Shown one piece after another: positions 44,449 to 54,205 of a DNA stretch of 64,000 nt (positions are counted from its first letter, which is position 1; every line of letters starts with the position of its first letter). The notes below the pieces were generated by a model, which did not search any database, had not been told where the DNA came from, and was given only the letters and a program-made list of their open reading frames with translations. Position numbers and translations under genes: made by a program. The DNA comes from Thermogemmatispora onikobensis (GTDB lineage: Bacteria; Chloroflexota; Ktedonobacteria; Ktedonobacterales; Ktedonobacteraceae): assembly GCF_001748285.1 (NCBI RefSeq), contig NZ_BDGT01000031.1, forward strand, positions 1-64,000. The letters are read 5' to 3'.

Positions 44449-45987
44449 ATGGAGAAGACCTTTCTTGGTCTGGGCGAATGGTTGGAGCGCCGTGCCCAGC
44501 TGACGCCCGAGAAGATCGGCCTGATCGATGTCGAGAGTGGGGCGCGGCTGAGCTATCGCGTTTTGAACGAGCGGGCCCGGGCCCTGGCGACGCTGCTGAG
44601 CGAGGGCTACGGCGTTGGCCCGGGCGAGCGCGTGGCGGTGCTGGCCCACAATGCGCCCGAGTATCTGGATGCCCTCTTCGCCGTGGCCCTGCTCGGGGCC
44701 ATTCTGGTGCCGCTCAACTGGCGCCTGACGATTCCTGAGCTGCTGACGATAGTGCGCGACTGTGAGCCGTGTCTGCTCATGCACGACGAGGAGCACAGCC
44801 AGCGGGCCAGCGAGCTGCTGGCGGCGCTGTCACCTGTAGGCGTGGTGCCGCGCCTGCTCTCCTTTGCGGCCTTTCCCGGGGACGATCGGCGGCTGGCCGC
44901 GCTGGCGCGTCCTTTCGCAAGTGCCGACGGTGAGGAGCCGGTGCTGATCCTCTATACCTCTGGCACCACGGGCGTGCCCAAAGGAGCCTTGCTTTCGCAC
45001 CGCATGATCACCTGGAATGCTATTAATACGCAAATCAGTTGGGGGCTGCGCGACGACGATATCACGCCGACCTTTGCTCCGTTCTTTCATGCTGGCGGCC
45101 TGAATGTGCTGACGACGCCGCTCTACCATTGTGGCGGCACGGTGGTGCTGCTGCGCTCCTCTGATCCGGCGCTGATTTTGCGCACCATTGAGGCCGAACG
45201 TTGCACGGTAGTTTTTGCCGTGCCGACCGTTTTTCAACTGATGCTGGAGCATCCGGCTTTTGCTACAACAGACCTGTCATCGCTGCGCTTCTGCGTGACG
45301 GGCGGCTCTTCTTGTCCACTGCCGGTGATTCGCGGCTATGGGGAGCGCGGCGTATTGCTACGCCAGGGCTATGGCCTGACCGAGGTCGGGGTCAATTGTT
45401 TCAGCCTGGCGCCCGAGGATGCGCTGCGCAAGGCTGGCTCGGTGGGGCGTCCGGTCTTCCATTCGCGGGCGCGCCTGGTCGACGAACACGATCGAGATGT
45501 GGCGCCTGGCGAGGTGGGCGAGCTGGTGCTGGCGGGGCCACATGTCTGCTCGGGCTACTGGCGGCGTCCGGTGGAGACAGCGGAGGCCGCACGCGGCGGT
45601 TGGTGGCATACTGGCGATCTGGCGCGCTGCGATGAAGATGGCTACTACTACATTGTGGGGCGCAAGAAGGACCTCTTTATCTCGGGTGGAGAGAATGTCT
45701 ATCCCGCCGAGGTGGAGGCGGTGCTGCTTGCCCATCCGGGGGTGGCCGAGGCGGCGGTGATCGGCAGGCCCGACCCGCGCTGGGGTGAGGTTGGGCTGGC
45801 GATCGTCGTGCCGCGTGTGCCGGGCAGCCTGCGCCCTGAAGAGCTGCTGGCTTTCTGTGGCGAGCGTCTGGCCCGCTACAAGATCCCCAAAGGGATCGTC
45901 TTTGCCGAGGCCCTGCCGCGCAATGCGATGGGCAAGGTTCTTAAGGCGGAACTGCGGGCGCGCTATGTGCGGGAAGAGACGCCGTGA
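44449..45987 (+). CDS. Acyl-CoA synthetase (ANL superfamily, FadD-like)
   Basis: ATP-dependent thioesterification of a carboxylic acid with CoA through an acyl-AMP. The 512-aa product starts at ATG 44449 with GAGGAGG upstream. It has the AMP-binding P-loop LYTSGTTGVPKGALLSH, LRQGYGLTEVGVN, HTGDLARCDEDGYYYIVGR and the C-terminal catalytic Lys in LPRNAMGKVLKAELR. The size fits medium- and long-chain ligases (about 510-560 aa) rather than acetoacetyl-CoA synthetase (about 650 aa). In this setting it may activate acetoacetate, 3-hydroxybutyrate or a related short acid. The substrate is unproven. Confidence 0.9.
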   Translation: MEKTFLGLGEWLERRAQLTPEKIGLIDVESGARLSYRVLNERARALATLLSEGYGVGPGERVAVLAHNAPEYLDALFAVALLGAILVPLNWRLTIPELLTIVRDCEPCLLMHDEEHSQRASELLAALSPVGVVPRLLSFAAFPGDDRRLAALARPFASADGEEPVLILYTSGTTGVPKGALLSHRMITWNAINTQISWGLRDDDITPTFAPFFHAGGLNVLTTPLYHCGGTVVLLRSSDPALILRTIEAERCTVVFAVPTVFQLMLEHPAFATTDLSSLRFCVTGGSSCPLPVIRGYGERGVLLRQGYGLTEVGVNCFSLAPEDALRKAGSVGRPVFHSRARLVDEHDRDVAPGEVGELVLAGPHVCSGYWRRPVETAEAARGGWWHTGDLARCDEDGYYYIVGRKKDLFISGGENVYPAEVEAVLLAHPGVAEAAVIGRPDPRWGEVGLAIVVPRVPGSLRPEELLAFCGERLARYKIPKGIVFAEALPRNAMGKVLKAELRARYVREETP

Positions 45988-46039
45988 TGCTCCCACCGGG
46001 TGCCCTGGACCTGCTCGCTTGTCCGACTGGCGGACAGGT

Positions 46040-46470
46040 CTGCAGCCAGCCTCGCCCAGGCTAAAGCGGGGCTGTGTCAGGATGTGGCTGGCGGGGTAGG
46101 CGCCGACTCCGGCTGTCGGCCCCAGGCAGGCGGTCAGCACGTTCCAGAGGCCGCAAAAATCTGCCTGCTGCCTGTCAGCGATGGCCTGCTGGTAGAGCCG
46201 GGGCGGCTCGGCCTCGCTGGCCAGTCCCAGCTTGAGGTAGAAGGGGGGCCCAGCTCCAGGGCCATAACGGCCTCCTGGAGGAAGCGCTCGTGGGCCGGCG
46301 CGCCGTAGGACCAATCGAGGGCACTGGCTCGCTTGACCGCTCGTGCGCTCAGGTCGATGCCTACCACCTTGACCGAGGGAAAGACGGCGGCGACCTCGAT
46401 GGCCTAGCCGCTGGGATCGCAGGCCAGGTCGAGCACGCGCCCCCCGTCCGGCAAGGTCAGTTGCAAGGGA
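46040..46470 (-). pseudogene. Decayed SAM-dependent methyltransferase
   Basis: On the minus strand one frame reads GGRVLDLACDPSG, an in-frame TAG at 46404-46406, then AIEVAAVFPSVKVVGIDLSARAVKRA, a class I methyltransferase core. Near 46240-46255 the homology moves to another frame (PPFYLKLGLASEAEPPRLYQQ, DFCGLWNVLTA). One nonsense change and one frameshift make a functional product unlikely. It faces the acyl-CoA ligase gene and fills most of the 45988-46630 gap. Confidence 0.65.
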
Positions 46471-46630
46471 GTGGTATGGCTGGAACGGATGGAGGAGAAT
46501 CAAGGGCGTGGTTATGTTGGCGAGGCTGGAGCGAATGGGCGAGCAGCATGGGTACCCCAGGTGGGGACGGCGGTGCTATAATAGCAAAGGACTTATCCCG
46601 TGAGATGCGCGCAGAAAGGAGGCACTGGAC

Positions 46631-47713
46631 GTGAATGAGCCTGCAGCGAGCGGCGAGCAGCGGCGTCGCGTCCCGGTGCCGGTTCGTGAGCGAGCCTTGC
46701 GCGTCGGCGACCTGATCGTCATCGACGGTCATCGTACCCGGCGTCAGGCGGTGGCTGAGCGCTTGCAGGTGGGCGGCTACCGGCTACAGCACACGGCCCA
46801 TTTTCTCATGGCGGAGCGAGCGGAGGAGCCGCGGCGCCTGCTGGTGCACTTTTTCGCTCCCCAGGAACTGGATGCCGATCTTGGCGCCTGGTTTCTCGAA
46901 GAGCTGCGACCCGCTGGCTGGCTGGCGACCTCTGCCGACCTGGCCCATCTCTTCGCGGGCGTCATTGGCTCCTGTACCCCGCGTGACCCTGCTCTGGCCT
47001 GGCGGCGCTATGGCGAAAACACCCTCTGGCGCTACCGTCATCTTCTGCAGAGCGCTCAGCCGCAGGCGCCGCTGCCCCAGCTCCGGCCAGACTCGCCTGT
47101 CGCCGTCTTCTCCAGCCTCTACCGTCGCGTCGTTGCCCTCATCAGGCGAGAGCGCGCCACTGCTGCCGGCGCCCTGCTCGATGCTGGCTGCTCCTTCGGC
47201 TTCCTCCCCCTGCTGCTCGCCGAAGCTTCTCCTGAATTGAGGGAGATTGTCGGCCTCGATCTGCGTCCTGACGCCTTTCTTGTGGCTCGTCAGCTGGCCG
47301 CTGAACGTGGCTGGCAGCAGGTGCGTTTTGTGCAGGCTGATCTGCGCAGCGCCGACCAGGTCGCGGCTCTTGGCCAGTTCGACACCGTCGTGGCTCTGCA
47401 CGTGCTGGAGCACTTCGGCCCCCAGGAAGGTGAGCAGGTTCTGAGCAACCTGCTGGCGGCCACCAGGCGCCTCCTGGTGATCGCCGTCCCCTATGAAGAG
47501 CAGCCTGAGCCGGTCTATGGGCATCTGCGGGTCTTCTCGCCGGCCACCCTTGAGGAGCTGGGGAGACGCTGCCTGGAGCACTGGGGAGAGCAAGGAGGAT
47601 GCTACTGGTGCGAAGAATGCGCCGGCGGCCTGCTCGTTGTCGAGCGTGGCCAGAACGGTGCGATATCGGCGAGCGCGGCGCGAGCCACACCAGGCACAAC
47701 GACAGAGGCGTGA
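46631..47713 (+). CDS. Class I SAM-dependent methyltransferase
   Basis: The 360-aa product starts at GTG 46631 with AAAGGAGG 8 nt upstream. Residues 15-130 form a separate N-terminal region (RVGDLIVIDGHRTRRQAVAERL, ELRPAGWLATSADLAHLF). The methyltransferase fold follows with motif I LLDAGCSFGFLPLLLAE near residue 178, acidic motif IVGLDLRPDAF, and FDTVVALHVLEHFG. VYGHLRVFSPATLEEL resembles sugar or mycofactocin-glycan O-methyltransferases, but that is a weak suggestion. The acceptor is unknown. There is no operon partner. Confidence 0.78.
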   Translation: MNEPAASGEQRRRVPVPVRERALRVGDLIVIDGHRTRRQAVAERLQVGGYRLQHTAHFLMAERAEEPRRLLVHFFAPQELDADLGAWFLEELRPAGWLATSADLAHLFAGVIGSCTPRDPALAWRRYGENTLWRYRHLLQSAQPQAPLPQLRPDSPVAVFSSLYRRVVALIRRERATAAGALLDAGCSFGFLPLLLAEASPELREIVGLDLRPDAFLVARQLAAERGWQQVRFVQADLRSADQVAALGQFDTVVALHVLEHFGPQEGEQVLSNLLAATRRLLVIAVPYEEQPEPVYGHLRVFSPATLEELGRRCLEHWGEQGGCYWCEECAGGLLVVERGQNGAISASAARATPGTTTEA

Positions 47714-47796
47714 AGCTCCAGCAGCATAGCTATCAGGCGCGGGTCGTGTCCGCACTGCCTGGCCTGAGCTGGGCTATGCGGCAGAGACCGACGCTG

Positions 47797-47853
47797 TTGA
47801 CAAGGGGAGCGCTGGCCTTTTACAATATTTCTCAAGGTTGCACGTTGGTGCAA
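47797..47853 (+). promoter_or_regulatory. Promoter and operator of the SorC regulator
   Basis: TTGACA (47797-47802), 18 nt, TACAAT (47821-47826). A perfect inverted repeat TTGCAC, GTTG, GTGCAA follows at 47838-47853, just past the expected start site. This suggests self-repression. Confidence 0.7.
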
Positions 47854-47920
47854 AGGTCGGCGTTTGTGCCGAAACGGGCGTGCGAACGATCTCTGTTGCT
47901 CAGGGAAAGGGCACAACAGT

Positions 47921-48928
47921 ATGACTCAGGAAAGTGACGACATTTATCTCCTGACCGAAGTGGCCAGCCTCTACTACGAGGAGAACTACACGCAGGAGCA
48001 GATTGCCAAAATGATCGGCATCTCGCGCTCTGGCGTTTCTCGCCTGCTGAGCCGCTCACGGGAGCTGGGTCTGGTCGACATTCACGTCCATCAGGTGCTG
48101 CGCACCTCTGCCGCTCTGCAAGAGGATCTGGTAGCGCGCTTTAGGCTACAGGATGCGCAGGTGCTTGAGGCGGCGGAAGCGGAAGGGGTAGCGCTGGACC
48201 GTGTGGGGGCGTTGGCGGCGCGCTACGTTGACCGACGCATCCAGGAATCGCACGCAGAGGGGAAGCGGCCCATTCGCACGGTCGGCATTTCGTGGGGGAC
48301 CTCGATGCTGGAGATGCTCAAAGCCCTGCGTCCCCGGCGGCGCCTGCCGCTCAATGTGATCCAACTTATGGGCAGCGTCGACACCTCCAGCCGGCCCGAC
48401 ATCGATGGACCGGAGATCGCGCGTCGCCTGGCGGACGCCTATGGTGGACGCTGCTATTACCTGCACGCGCCCCTGTTAGTGGCCGATGCCACGGTGCGCG
48501 AAGGGCTGCTCAAGGAGCGCAGCCTGCGTCGCTCGTTCCAGATGATGGAGCAGATGGACATGGCGCTGGTGGGCATCGGAGGCGCACGCCCGGAGGCCTC
48601 TGGTCTCTTTCGTGCTGGCTACCTGGATGAGGAGGAGCTGCAGGTCATTCGCAGTCAGGGTGCTGTCGGCGATATCTGCGGCTGCTACTTTGATATCGAG
48701 GGCTGCCTCTGCGCCCAGGAACTGCTCTGTCGCACGGTGACCGTCTCGTTTGAGACGTTGCGCAAAGTGCCGCTGGTCATCGCCGTAGCGGCGGGTGCGG
48801 CCAAAAAGGAAGCCATGTTTGGGGCCTTGCGGACCGGCGTCGTCAAAGTGCTGATCACCGACGAACCGGGGGCCCGTGCCCTGCTGCAGCTGGCTGCTAG
48901 CCAGGAGCTGGCTCAGCTCCCCGGCTAA
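47921..48928 (+). CDS. SorC-family sugar-binding regulator
   Basis: The 335-aa product has an N-terminal helix-turn-helix of the SorC/DeoR-sigma70-like type (LLTEVASLYYEENYTQEQIAKMIG, SRSGVSRLLSRSRELGLVDI). It has a sugar-phosphate-sensing domain with TVGISWGTSMLEMLKAL, IGGARPEASGLFRAGYL and VIAVAAGAAKKEAMFGALR. SorC proteins respond to phosphorylated sugars or sugar alcohols. It sits at the head of the PTS region. TTGCAC/GTGCAA at its own promoter resembles the TGCACAA half-sites at 53305, 57245 and 57421, so these are its likely targets. Confidence 0.92.
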   Translation: MTQESDDIYLLTEVASLYYEENYTQEQIAKMIGISRSGVSRLLSRSRELGLVDIHVHQVLRTSAALQEDLVARFRLQDAQVLEAAEAEGVALDRVGALAARYVDRRIQESHAEGKRPIRTVGISWGTSMLEMLKALRPRRRLPLNVIQLMGSVDTSSRPDIDGPEIARRLADAYGGRCYYLHAPLLVADATVREGLLKERSLRRSFQMMEQMDMALVGIGGARPEASGLFRAGYLDEEELQVIRSQGAVGDICGCYFDIEGCLCAQELLCRTVTVSFETLRKVPLVIAVAAGAAKKEAMFGALRTGVVKVLITDEPGARALLQLAASQELAQLPG

Positions 48929-49073
48929 GCCAGCTAGCCCGGCCCGGCATCTTTCTGTGGAGAGAGAGGTACGGGGACGGGGTAGTACCGTCAAGCGCAG
49001 CGAGCAGATGCCAGACCCGCGCTGTGCCCGGCCTGCCGTCCCCCTCTCTGCCTGCAGTCTTACCTGGCCTGCC

Positions 49074-49358
49074 TTACGAAGAGGGCGGCAAGGCTTCCTC
49101 GGCAAAGTCGCGCTCGATCAGATCGACCAGGGCGGCGACGGCCTGCTGCTCGTCTTCGCCTTCGGCGGTGATCTCCACCTCGGTATTCTTCCCCACGGCC
49201 AGCGTCAGAATCAAGACCAGGCTCTTGGCGTTGACGCTCTTGCCTTTGCTGCTGATAGTGATCTTGCTCTTGAACTGATTGGCCAGCCTGACGAATTGCG
49301 CTGCAGGGCGGGCGTGCAGGCCAACCTCATTGCGCACAATGGTTTTTGCTTGCTGCAT
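49074..49358 (-). CDS. HPr phosphocarrier protein
   Basis: A general PTS protein that passes phosphate from enzyme I to IIA domains. The 94-aa product has the active His15 in RNEVGLHARPAAQFV and the regulatory Ser46 in SVNAKSLVLIL, both at standard positions. The start at 49358 follows GGAG. It lies about 260 nt downstream of the E2 gene on the same strand and may be co-transcribed. No enzyme I is in the window. Presence of Ser46 leaves room for HPr-kinase control. Confidence 0.94.
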   Translation of the reverse strand: MQQAKTIVRNEVGLHARPAAQFVRLANQFKSKITISSKGKSVNAKSLVLILTLAVGKNTEVEITAEGEDEQQAVAALVDLIERDFAEEALPPSS

Positions 49359-49621
49359 GCACCTGTCTCCTTCAGTCGGTGGTGGAGCACTCTGCTCCAG
49401 AGGACAGTGTACCATCTCCGTGGCTCCCTGTCGCCTCTCTGGCTCCGGTTCCCGGACAACGAGAGACAGGCGCCGCGGACACCGGTGTGGACCATGCACC
49501 CTCCCGGCTGATAGGTAATGACCCGGCAGCGGTGCCCGCTCCTGTTGTCGGACGGGGGATGTAGCCAGATGGTACCTCTGCCCGTGCGCTTCCTCGTAGG
49601 AAGAATTGCCGCGCCTGCATC

Positions 49622-51181
49622 TTAGAGCAGTAAGTAGGGATTTTCCAGCAGCTGCTTGAAGCGCTGCAGGAAGCGGCTGCCGCTGGCCCCATCGAGGACG
49701 CGGTGATCGGCGGAGAGCGAGACCTTCATCACGGGGCGGATCTCCAGGCGGGCCGTCTGCTCTGCGGCGCCGCTCAGGCCCTCGTCGACGACCACGCTGC
49801 GCCGTGTCACCTTGCCTACAGCAAGAATGGCGCTCTGGCCCGGGGGAATGATGGCGTGGAAGGTATCGATCCCGTACATGCCCAGGTTCGAGATAGTGAA
49901 GGTGGCCCCGCTGAGGTCGTCGGGCGAAAGTCTGCCGGAGCGCGCCCCCTCGACCAAACGGCGCAGGGTACGCGCCAGGTCAGGCAGACTCTGGCGGTCG
50001 GCATGACGAATGACCGGCGTCAGGAGAGACTGGCCGGTATCGACGGCCACGCCGATGTGAATGGCGTGCCAGCGACGGATGACCTCCTTGCCTCGTCCAC
50101 GGCTATCATCGAGGGTGGCATTGACCTCGGGAGAGGCGCGCAGAGCAGCGGCCACCGCGCGAATGATGATGGCCGTCAGGGAAGGGACCTCTTCGCGCTG
50201 GGCTGCGAGGCTGGCGGCCAGGCGCTGGCGACAGCGTTCCGCCTCGCTCATATCGATCTCCAGATCAAGATAGATATGGGGCATGGTGGTGACGCTGGTC
50301 AGCATGCGCTGTCCGATGAGGCGCCGTGCTGGCGAGAGTGGGATGACCTCGGCCTCCTCGCTCTCCTCTGCAGGGGTCACAGGCGTGGGCGCTGCAGGAG
50401 CCTGTGACCGGGACTGGGCCACTGCCGCACTGGCCGTGGCGCCATCGACCGGGGTGCTTTGAACCGTCTCCTGCTGCTGGCGGAGCGCCAGGGCTGTCTC
50501 GACATCGGCGCGCGTCACCTTCTCGCCTCTCTTCTGCTCGGCCAGGGCCGCCAGGTCTACCTGATGCTCGCGAGCCATCTTGCGCGCCAGCGGCGTGGCC
50601 CGTACCTCTGGGCCTGCCTGCTGAGCCGGCTGGGTGGCCATGAAGGCCAGGATATCGGCGCGTGTCAGCGGAGGCTCGAAGCCAGCCGCTACCACGGCGC
50701 GCAGATCAACAGCCTGCGACGCCGCCTCACGCTTGGCGGCGGGCGTACTGGCGATGCGCGTTTCTTCCGTGGGCGCCTCTGCCGGGCTGGACGGGGCTGA
50801 GACTGCGGTTGAGGAAGGAACCTCGGCGGCAGGAGAGGAGAGAGAAGGATGCTCCTGGCGATGGGCGGAGGCCACAGCCGCAGTGGCAGCCGAGCTAGCA
50901 GCAGCGGCAGCAGCAGCCGGATCGCGCCCCTCCGCCAGCAAGAGAGCCAGCGGGGCGCCCACCTCCAGTGTCTCCTCCTCGCCGGCCAGAATCTTCAGGA
51001 GCTGACCCGTACAGGGGGCCTCGACCTCCAGAGCGACCTTATCGGTCATCACCTCGACCAATGGCTCCCCTTTCTCAAAGCGCGCCCCCTCGCTGAGAAG
51101 CCAGCGCACCACCGTGCCTTCGGTCATCGTCATGCCCAGCTTGGGCATTGTCAGCGTACGTTGCTCATGCTGCGTCTGCAT
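49622..51181 (-). CDS. 2-oxo-acid dehydrogenase E2 (dihydrolipoamide acyltransferase)
   Basis: Core of a multienzyme complex that transfers an acyl group from E1 to CoA. The 519-aa product has an N-terminal lipoyl domain with Lys48 in VEVMTDKVALEV. A long Ala/Ser/Glu/Pro linker follows, with two E3/E1-binding-like segments (FEPPLTRADILAFM and ATPLARKMAREHQVDLAAL). A C-terminal catalytic domain has His493 and Asp497 in SADHRVLDGASG. It follows the E1-beta gene by 66 nt. No E3 is encoded nearby. Acetyl, acetoin or branched-chain specificity cannot be told. Confidence 0.92.
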   Translation of the reverse strand: MQTQHEQRTLTMPKLGMTMTEGTVVRWLLSEGARFEKGEPLVEVMTDKVALEVEAPCTGQLLKILAGEEETLEVGAPLALLLAEGRDPAAAAAAASSAATAAVASAHRQEHPSLSSPAAEVPSSTAVSAPSSPAEAPTEETRIASTPAAKREAASQAVDLRAVVAAGFEPPLTRADILAFMATQPAQQAGPEVRATPLARKMAREHQVDLAALAEQKRGEKVTRADVETALALRQQQETVQSTPVDGATASAAVAQSRSQAPAAPTPVTPAEESEEAEVIPLSPARRLIGQRMLTSVTTMPHIYLDLEIDMSEAERCRQRLAASLAAQREEVPSLTAIIIRAVAAALRASPEVNATLDDSRGRGKEVIRRWHAIHIGVAVDTGQSLLTPVIRHADRQSLPDLARTLRRLVEGARSGRLSPDDLSGATFTISNLGMYGIDTFHAIIPPGQSAILAVGKVTRRSVVVDEGLSGAAEQTARLEIRPVMKVSLSADHRVLDGASGSRFLQRFKQLLENPYLLL

Positions 51182-51247
51182 CGCGCCGTCACCTCTGCCT
51201 TGTCTGCTTAGCTGGATTACCTGGGACTGCCCGGCGGCTGAGCCAGC

Positions 51248-52312
51248 TCACAGCGGCCTCCGCTGCAACAGGCGTCTGGCGGCCTGATAAATATCCTCTT
51301 CCTGGGGCGTGGCCCGTCGTTCGAGAGTTCGGTTGTAGGGAATGGGCGTCTCGGCCCCGCCCAGGCGCAGGATCGGAGCATCGAGATAGTAGAAGGCCTC
51401 GCTAGAGGCAATGCGGGCCGCGATCTCACCGCCGAAGCCGCCGGTCAGCACGGCCTCATGGACGATCAGCACCCGCCCGGTCTTGCGCGCCGAAGCGATC
51501 AGGGTCTCCTCGTCGAGCGGGCGCAGCGTGCGGGGATCAACCACCTCGGCCTCGATACCCTCTTCGGCCAGGCGTGCGGCCACGGCCAGGGCGCGCGGCA
51601 CCATAATCGAGAGGGCGATAATCGTCAGGTCCTTGCCGGGACGCTTGACTTCGGCCTGCCCGATAGGGATCGTCCATTCACCACGAGGCACGGGCCCCTT
51701 ATAGCGATAGAGCAGCTTGTGTTCGAGGAAGATCACCGGATTGGGGTCGCGGATGGCCGAGAGCAGCAGCCCCTTGACGTCGGCAGGTGTTGAAGGGAGG
51801 ACCACCTTCAGACCGGGCACATGGGCAAACCAGGCTTCCAGGCTCTGCGAGTGCTGGGCCGCTGCGCCGGTGCCGGAGCCGAGCGGGGCGCGGAAGACCA
51901 CCGGTACCTGGGCCTTGCCGCCGAACATAAAGCGCAGCTTGGCCCCCTGGTTGACGATCTGGTCCATGCCGATGGCCATGAAGTCGCTGAACTGGAATTC
52001 GGCCACTGGGCGCATACCGGTGAGGGCGGCCCCGATGGCGCAACCCGCCAGGGCTGCCTCCGAGATCGGCGTATCGCGCACGCGCTCCTCGCCAAACTCA
52101 TCGATGAGGCCATAGGTCACGCCGAAGGCCCCCCCATAGATGCCGATGTCCTCGCCCATCAGGAAGACACGCGGATCACGCCGCATCTCCTCCCGCAGGG
52201 CCTCGCGAATGGCCTCGGCGTAGGTCATCTCCTGAACCTGGCTCTGAGCCGCCTCTGCCTGCTGAGGCGTGCCGGCGGCGACGGTTGTCGGGAGAGAAGA
52301 AGGACCGCTCAT
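51248..52312 (-). CDS. 2-oxo-acid dehydrogenase E1, beta subunit
   Basis: The 354-aa product has [38 protein letters not shown] in two adjoining parts. It also has [33 protein letters not shown] and a C-terminal transketolase domain with [17 protein letters not shown]. The first 28 residues are a flexible extension. It pairs with the alpha subunit whose stop overlaps its start by 4 nt. Pyruvate or acetoin dehydrogenase is the best general label. Confidence 0.94.
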   Translation of the reverse strand: MSGPSSLPTTVAAGTPQQAEAAQSQVQEMTYAEAIREALREEMRRDPRVFLMGEDIGIYGGAFGVTYGLIDEFGEERVRDTPISEAALAGCAIGAALTGMRPVAEFQFSDFMAIGMDQIVNQGAKLRFMFGGKAQVPVVFRAPLGSGTGAAAQHSQSLEAWFAHVPGLKVVLPSTPADVKGLLLSAIRDPNPVIFLEHKLLYRYKGPVPRGEWTIPIGQAEVKRPGKDLTIIALSIMVPRALAVAARLAEEGIEAEVVDPRTLRPLDEETLIASARKTGRVLIVHEAVLTGGFGGEIAARIASSEAFYYLDAPILRLGGAETPIPYNRTLERRATPQEEDIYQAARRLLQRRPL

Positions 52313-53283
52313 GCGTACACTCCTTCCAGGAGAGAGTCGGGATCGGGTTCGGGGCTGGCCAGAGCGAACTGATAGGCTTCCTCAATAGCCTGGTAGGCCG
52401 CGGCTTCCTCGCGCTCGATCTCCTCTTGGGTCAGCAGGCTGTGCTCGCGCAGATAGGCGGCCAACCGCTTGATGGGGTCGCGCTCCTGCCAGGCGCGGAT
52501 CTCATCGCGTGTGCGGTAGCGGTTCTGGTCGCTCTTGGAGTGACCTTTGTAACGATAGGTGACGGCCTCGATCAGGGTTGGACCCTGGCCGGAGCGGGCG
52601 CGAGCGGCAGCACGAGAGACGGCCTCGTAAACGGCGAAGACGTCGTTGCCATCGACGCGCTCGCCGGGAATGCCGTAGGCCACGGCACGCTGGGCAATGG
52701 TCTCGCAGCGCGTGGCCTTCCGCACGGACATCGACATGCCGTACTGGTTATTCTCGCAGAGGAAGATGACGGGGAGATCCCAGATAGCGGCCAGGTTGAT
52801 CGACTCGTGGAAGGTGCCTTCGTTGGCGGCGCCGTCGCCGAAGAAGCAGAGGCAGACACGATCAAGTCCCTGCATCTTGATGCTGAGTCCGACGCCGGTG
52901 GCAATGGGGATACCGCCGCCGACCACGCCGTTAGCGCCGAGGTTGCCGGAGGCGACGTCGGCGATGTGCATGGAGCCACCGCGTCCGCGGCAGTAGCCGG
53001 TTTCTTTGCCGAGCAGCTCGGCCATCATCAGCTTGAGGTCGGCCCCTTTGCTGATGCAATGACCGTGACCGCGGTGGGTGCTGGTGATATAGTCATCGGG
53101 CCGCAGGGCCTGTAAGGCCGCGGCGGCGGTAGCCTCTTCTCCGATGGAGAGATGGGTGGTGCCGTGGACTTCTCCGCGCATGAAGAGTTCATCAACCTTT
53201 TCTTCAAAGGCGCGGATGCGGTACATGGTCTGCAGCAGGCAGCGCATCTGCTCGGGAGAGAGGGCGGGAACCGCTTCAGACAT
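52309..53283 (-). CDS. 2-oxo-acid dehydrogenase E1, alpha subunit
   Basis: The 324-aa thiamine-diphosphate subunit starts at ATG 53283 with AGGAGAGG 7 nt upstream. It has [11 protein letters not shown], the [13 protein letters not shown] loop, the ThDP motif from GDG (149-151) to Asn178-Asn179 in CENNQYGM, and the phosphorylation-loop-like [22 protein letters not shown] is frequent in acetoin dehydrogenase and bacterial pyruvate dehydrogenase alpha chains. It is first in the E1a-E1b-E2 operon, under a promoter that carries two SorC-type half-sites. Confidence 0.94.
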   Translation of the reverse strand: MSEAVPALSPEQMRCLLQTMYRIRAFEEKVDELFMRGEVHGTTHLSIGEEATAAAALQALRPDDYITSTHRGHGHCISKGADLKLMMAELLGKETGYCRGRGGSMHIADVASGNLGANGVVGGGIPIATGVGLSIKMQGLDRVCLCFFGDGAANEGTFHESINLAAIWDLPVIFLCENNQYGMSMSVRKATRCETIAQRAVAYGIPGERVDGNDVFAVYEAVSRAAARARSGQGPTLIEAVTYRYKGHSKSDQNRYRTRDEIRAWQERDPIKRLAAYLREHSLLTQEEIEREEAAAYQAIEEAYQFALASPEPDPDSLLEGVYA

Positions 53284-53304
53284 AGCTGGCCTCTCCTGCT
53301 CTGT

Positions 53305-53364
53305 TGCACAAATATTCAATAATGCACACATATTCAATGTACCATGCTGAAGGGCAGCTGTCAA
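53305..53364 (-). promoter_or_regulatory. Promoter of the 2-oxo-acid dehydrogenase operon with SorC-type repeats
   Basis: On the minus strand TTGACA (53359-53364), 17 nt, TACATT (53336-53341). Downstream of the -10, read on the plus strand, are TGCACAAATATTCAATA (53305-53321) and TGCACACATATTCAATG (53323-53339). These direct repeats are 18 bp apart. The rest of the gap to 53617 shows no gene. Confidence 0.72.
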
Positions 53365-53617
53365 TAGGCGGGCGGCGTGAAGCGAGGCGGGGAGCGGGAT
53401 GGGAGGCCGTTCTCTTCCTTCCACGCTGGGCTTGATCAAGGGAACGTTCCTCAGAGGCTGTATGAGATGCTTCGCGATGAAACGAAACCATTTCCCCGGG
53501 TAAAGAAGCGTCAGGGCTGATGACGTGAAGCACGGAAGAAGGCGGCGAGGCGGGGAGCCAGGGGCCTGCTGGGGCAGGAGCGCTGGTCTGTCTGCCTCCA
53601 GCGGGCCCGGACTCTCG

Positions 53618-54121
53618 CTACCCCTCGTTCACGGCGATTTGCAGCATGCTTTGCAGGCAGGCTTTGATCTCCTGGGGCGTCTGCAGGGCAATGAAGTGCT
53701 CATAGAAGCCGGGCTGTTGCAGCGCACAGGTCACAGCCTGCAAAAAAGCCAGCTGTGCGTCTCCGGAAGTCAGCACGGGGAAAATAGCCAGCCGGCAGAG
53801 GTGCTGCCGTGCGGGATCATCCATCGCCTGAAAAGGTAGCGCCTCGCTGAGCAGAGCCACCACCAATGCTGGCTGAATGACATGCTCGAAGTCGACGTGG
53901 GGCAGGGCCACGGCGAAGTCGCCGAAGTCCAGTCCTGTCGGATACTGTCGCTCGCGCTCCTGGACGCCCTCCAGATAGCTCGGGTGCACCTGGCCGCGCC
54001 GCAGCAACTCTGCATGCACGCAGGCAAACAGCTCCTCCTTGCTTCTGACCGCCAGGCCCCACAGCACCAGCACTGGCATCGTGATCCCACTGAGCGTTAG
54101 CTCTAGCTCGATCGGTTCCAT
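53618..54121 (-). CDS. gatA: PTS galactitol-type IIA component
   Basis: The 167-aa phosphotransfer protein of the fructose/mannitol-like IIA fold accepts phosphate from HPr. The active His75 lies in [13 protein letters not shown], matching GatA. YPTGLDFG precedes it as in galactitol IIA proteins. AGGAGAGGG precedes the ATG. Directly upstream, at 54145-54162, is a run of six TCG triplets. It is last in the gat operon. Confidence 0.85.
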   Translation of the reverse strand: MEPIELELTLSGITMPVLVLWGLAVRSKEELFACVHAELLRRGQVHPSYLEGVQERERQYPTGLDFGDFAVALPHVDFEHVIQPALVVALLSEALPFQAMDDPARQHLCRLAIFPVLTSGDAQLAFLQAVTCALQQPGFYEHFIALQTPQEIKACLQSMLQIAVNEG

Positions 54122-54144
54122 GTTCCGAGTAATGCCCTCTCCTA

Positions 54145-54162
54145 TCGTCGTCGTCGTCGTCG
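54145..54162. repeat. Six TCG triplets between two gat-operon genes
   Basis: A pure trinucleotide run 23 nt before the gatA start, outside any coding frame. Confidence 0.7.
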
Positions 54163-54205
54163 GTCGCTTCCTTTCTTACTGATCCTGTCTGGAAACAATG
54201 CAGAC

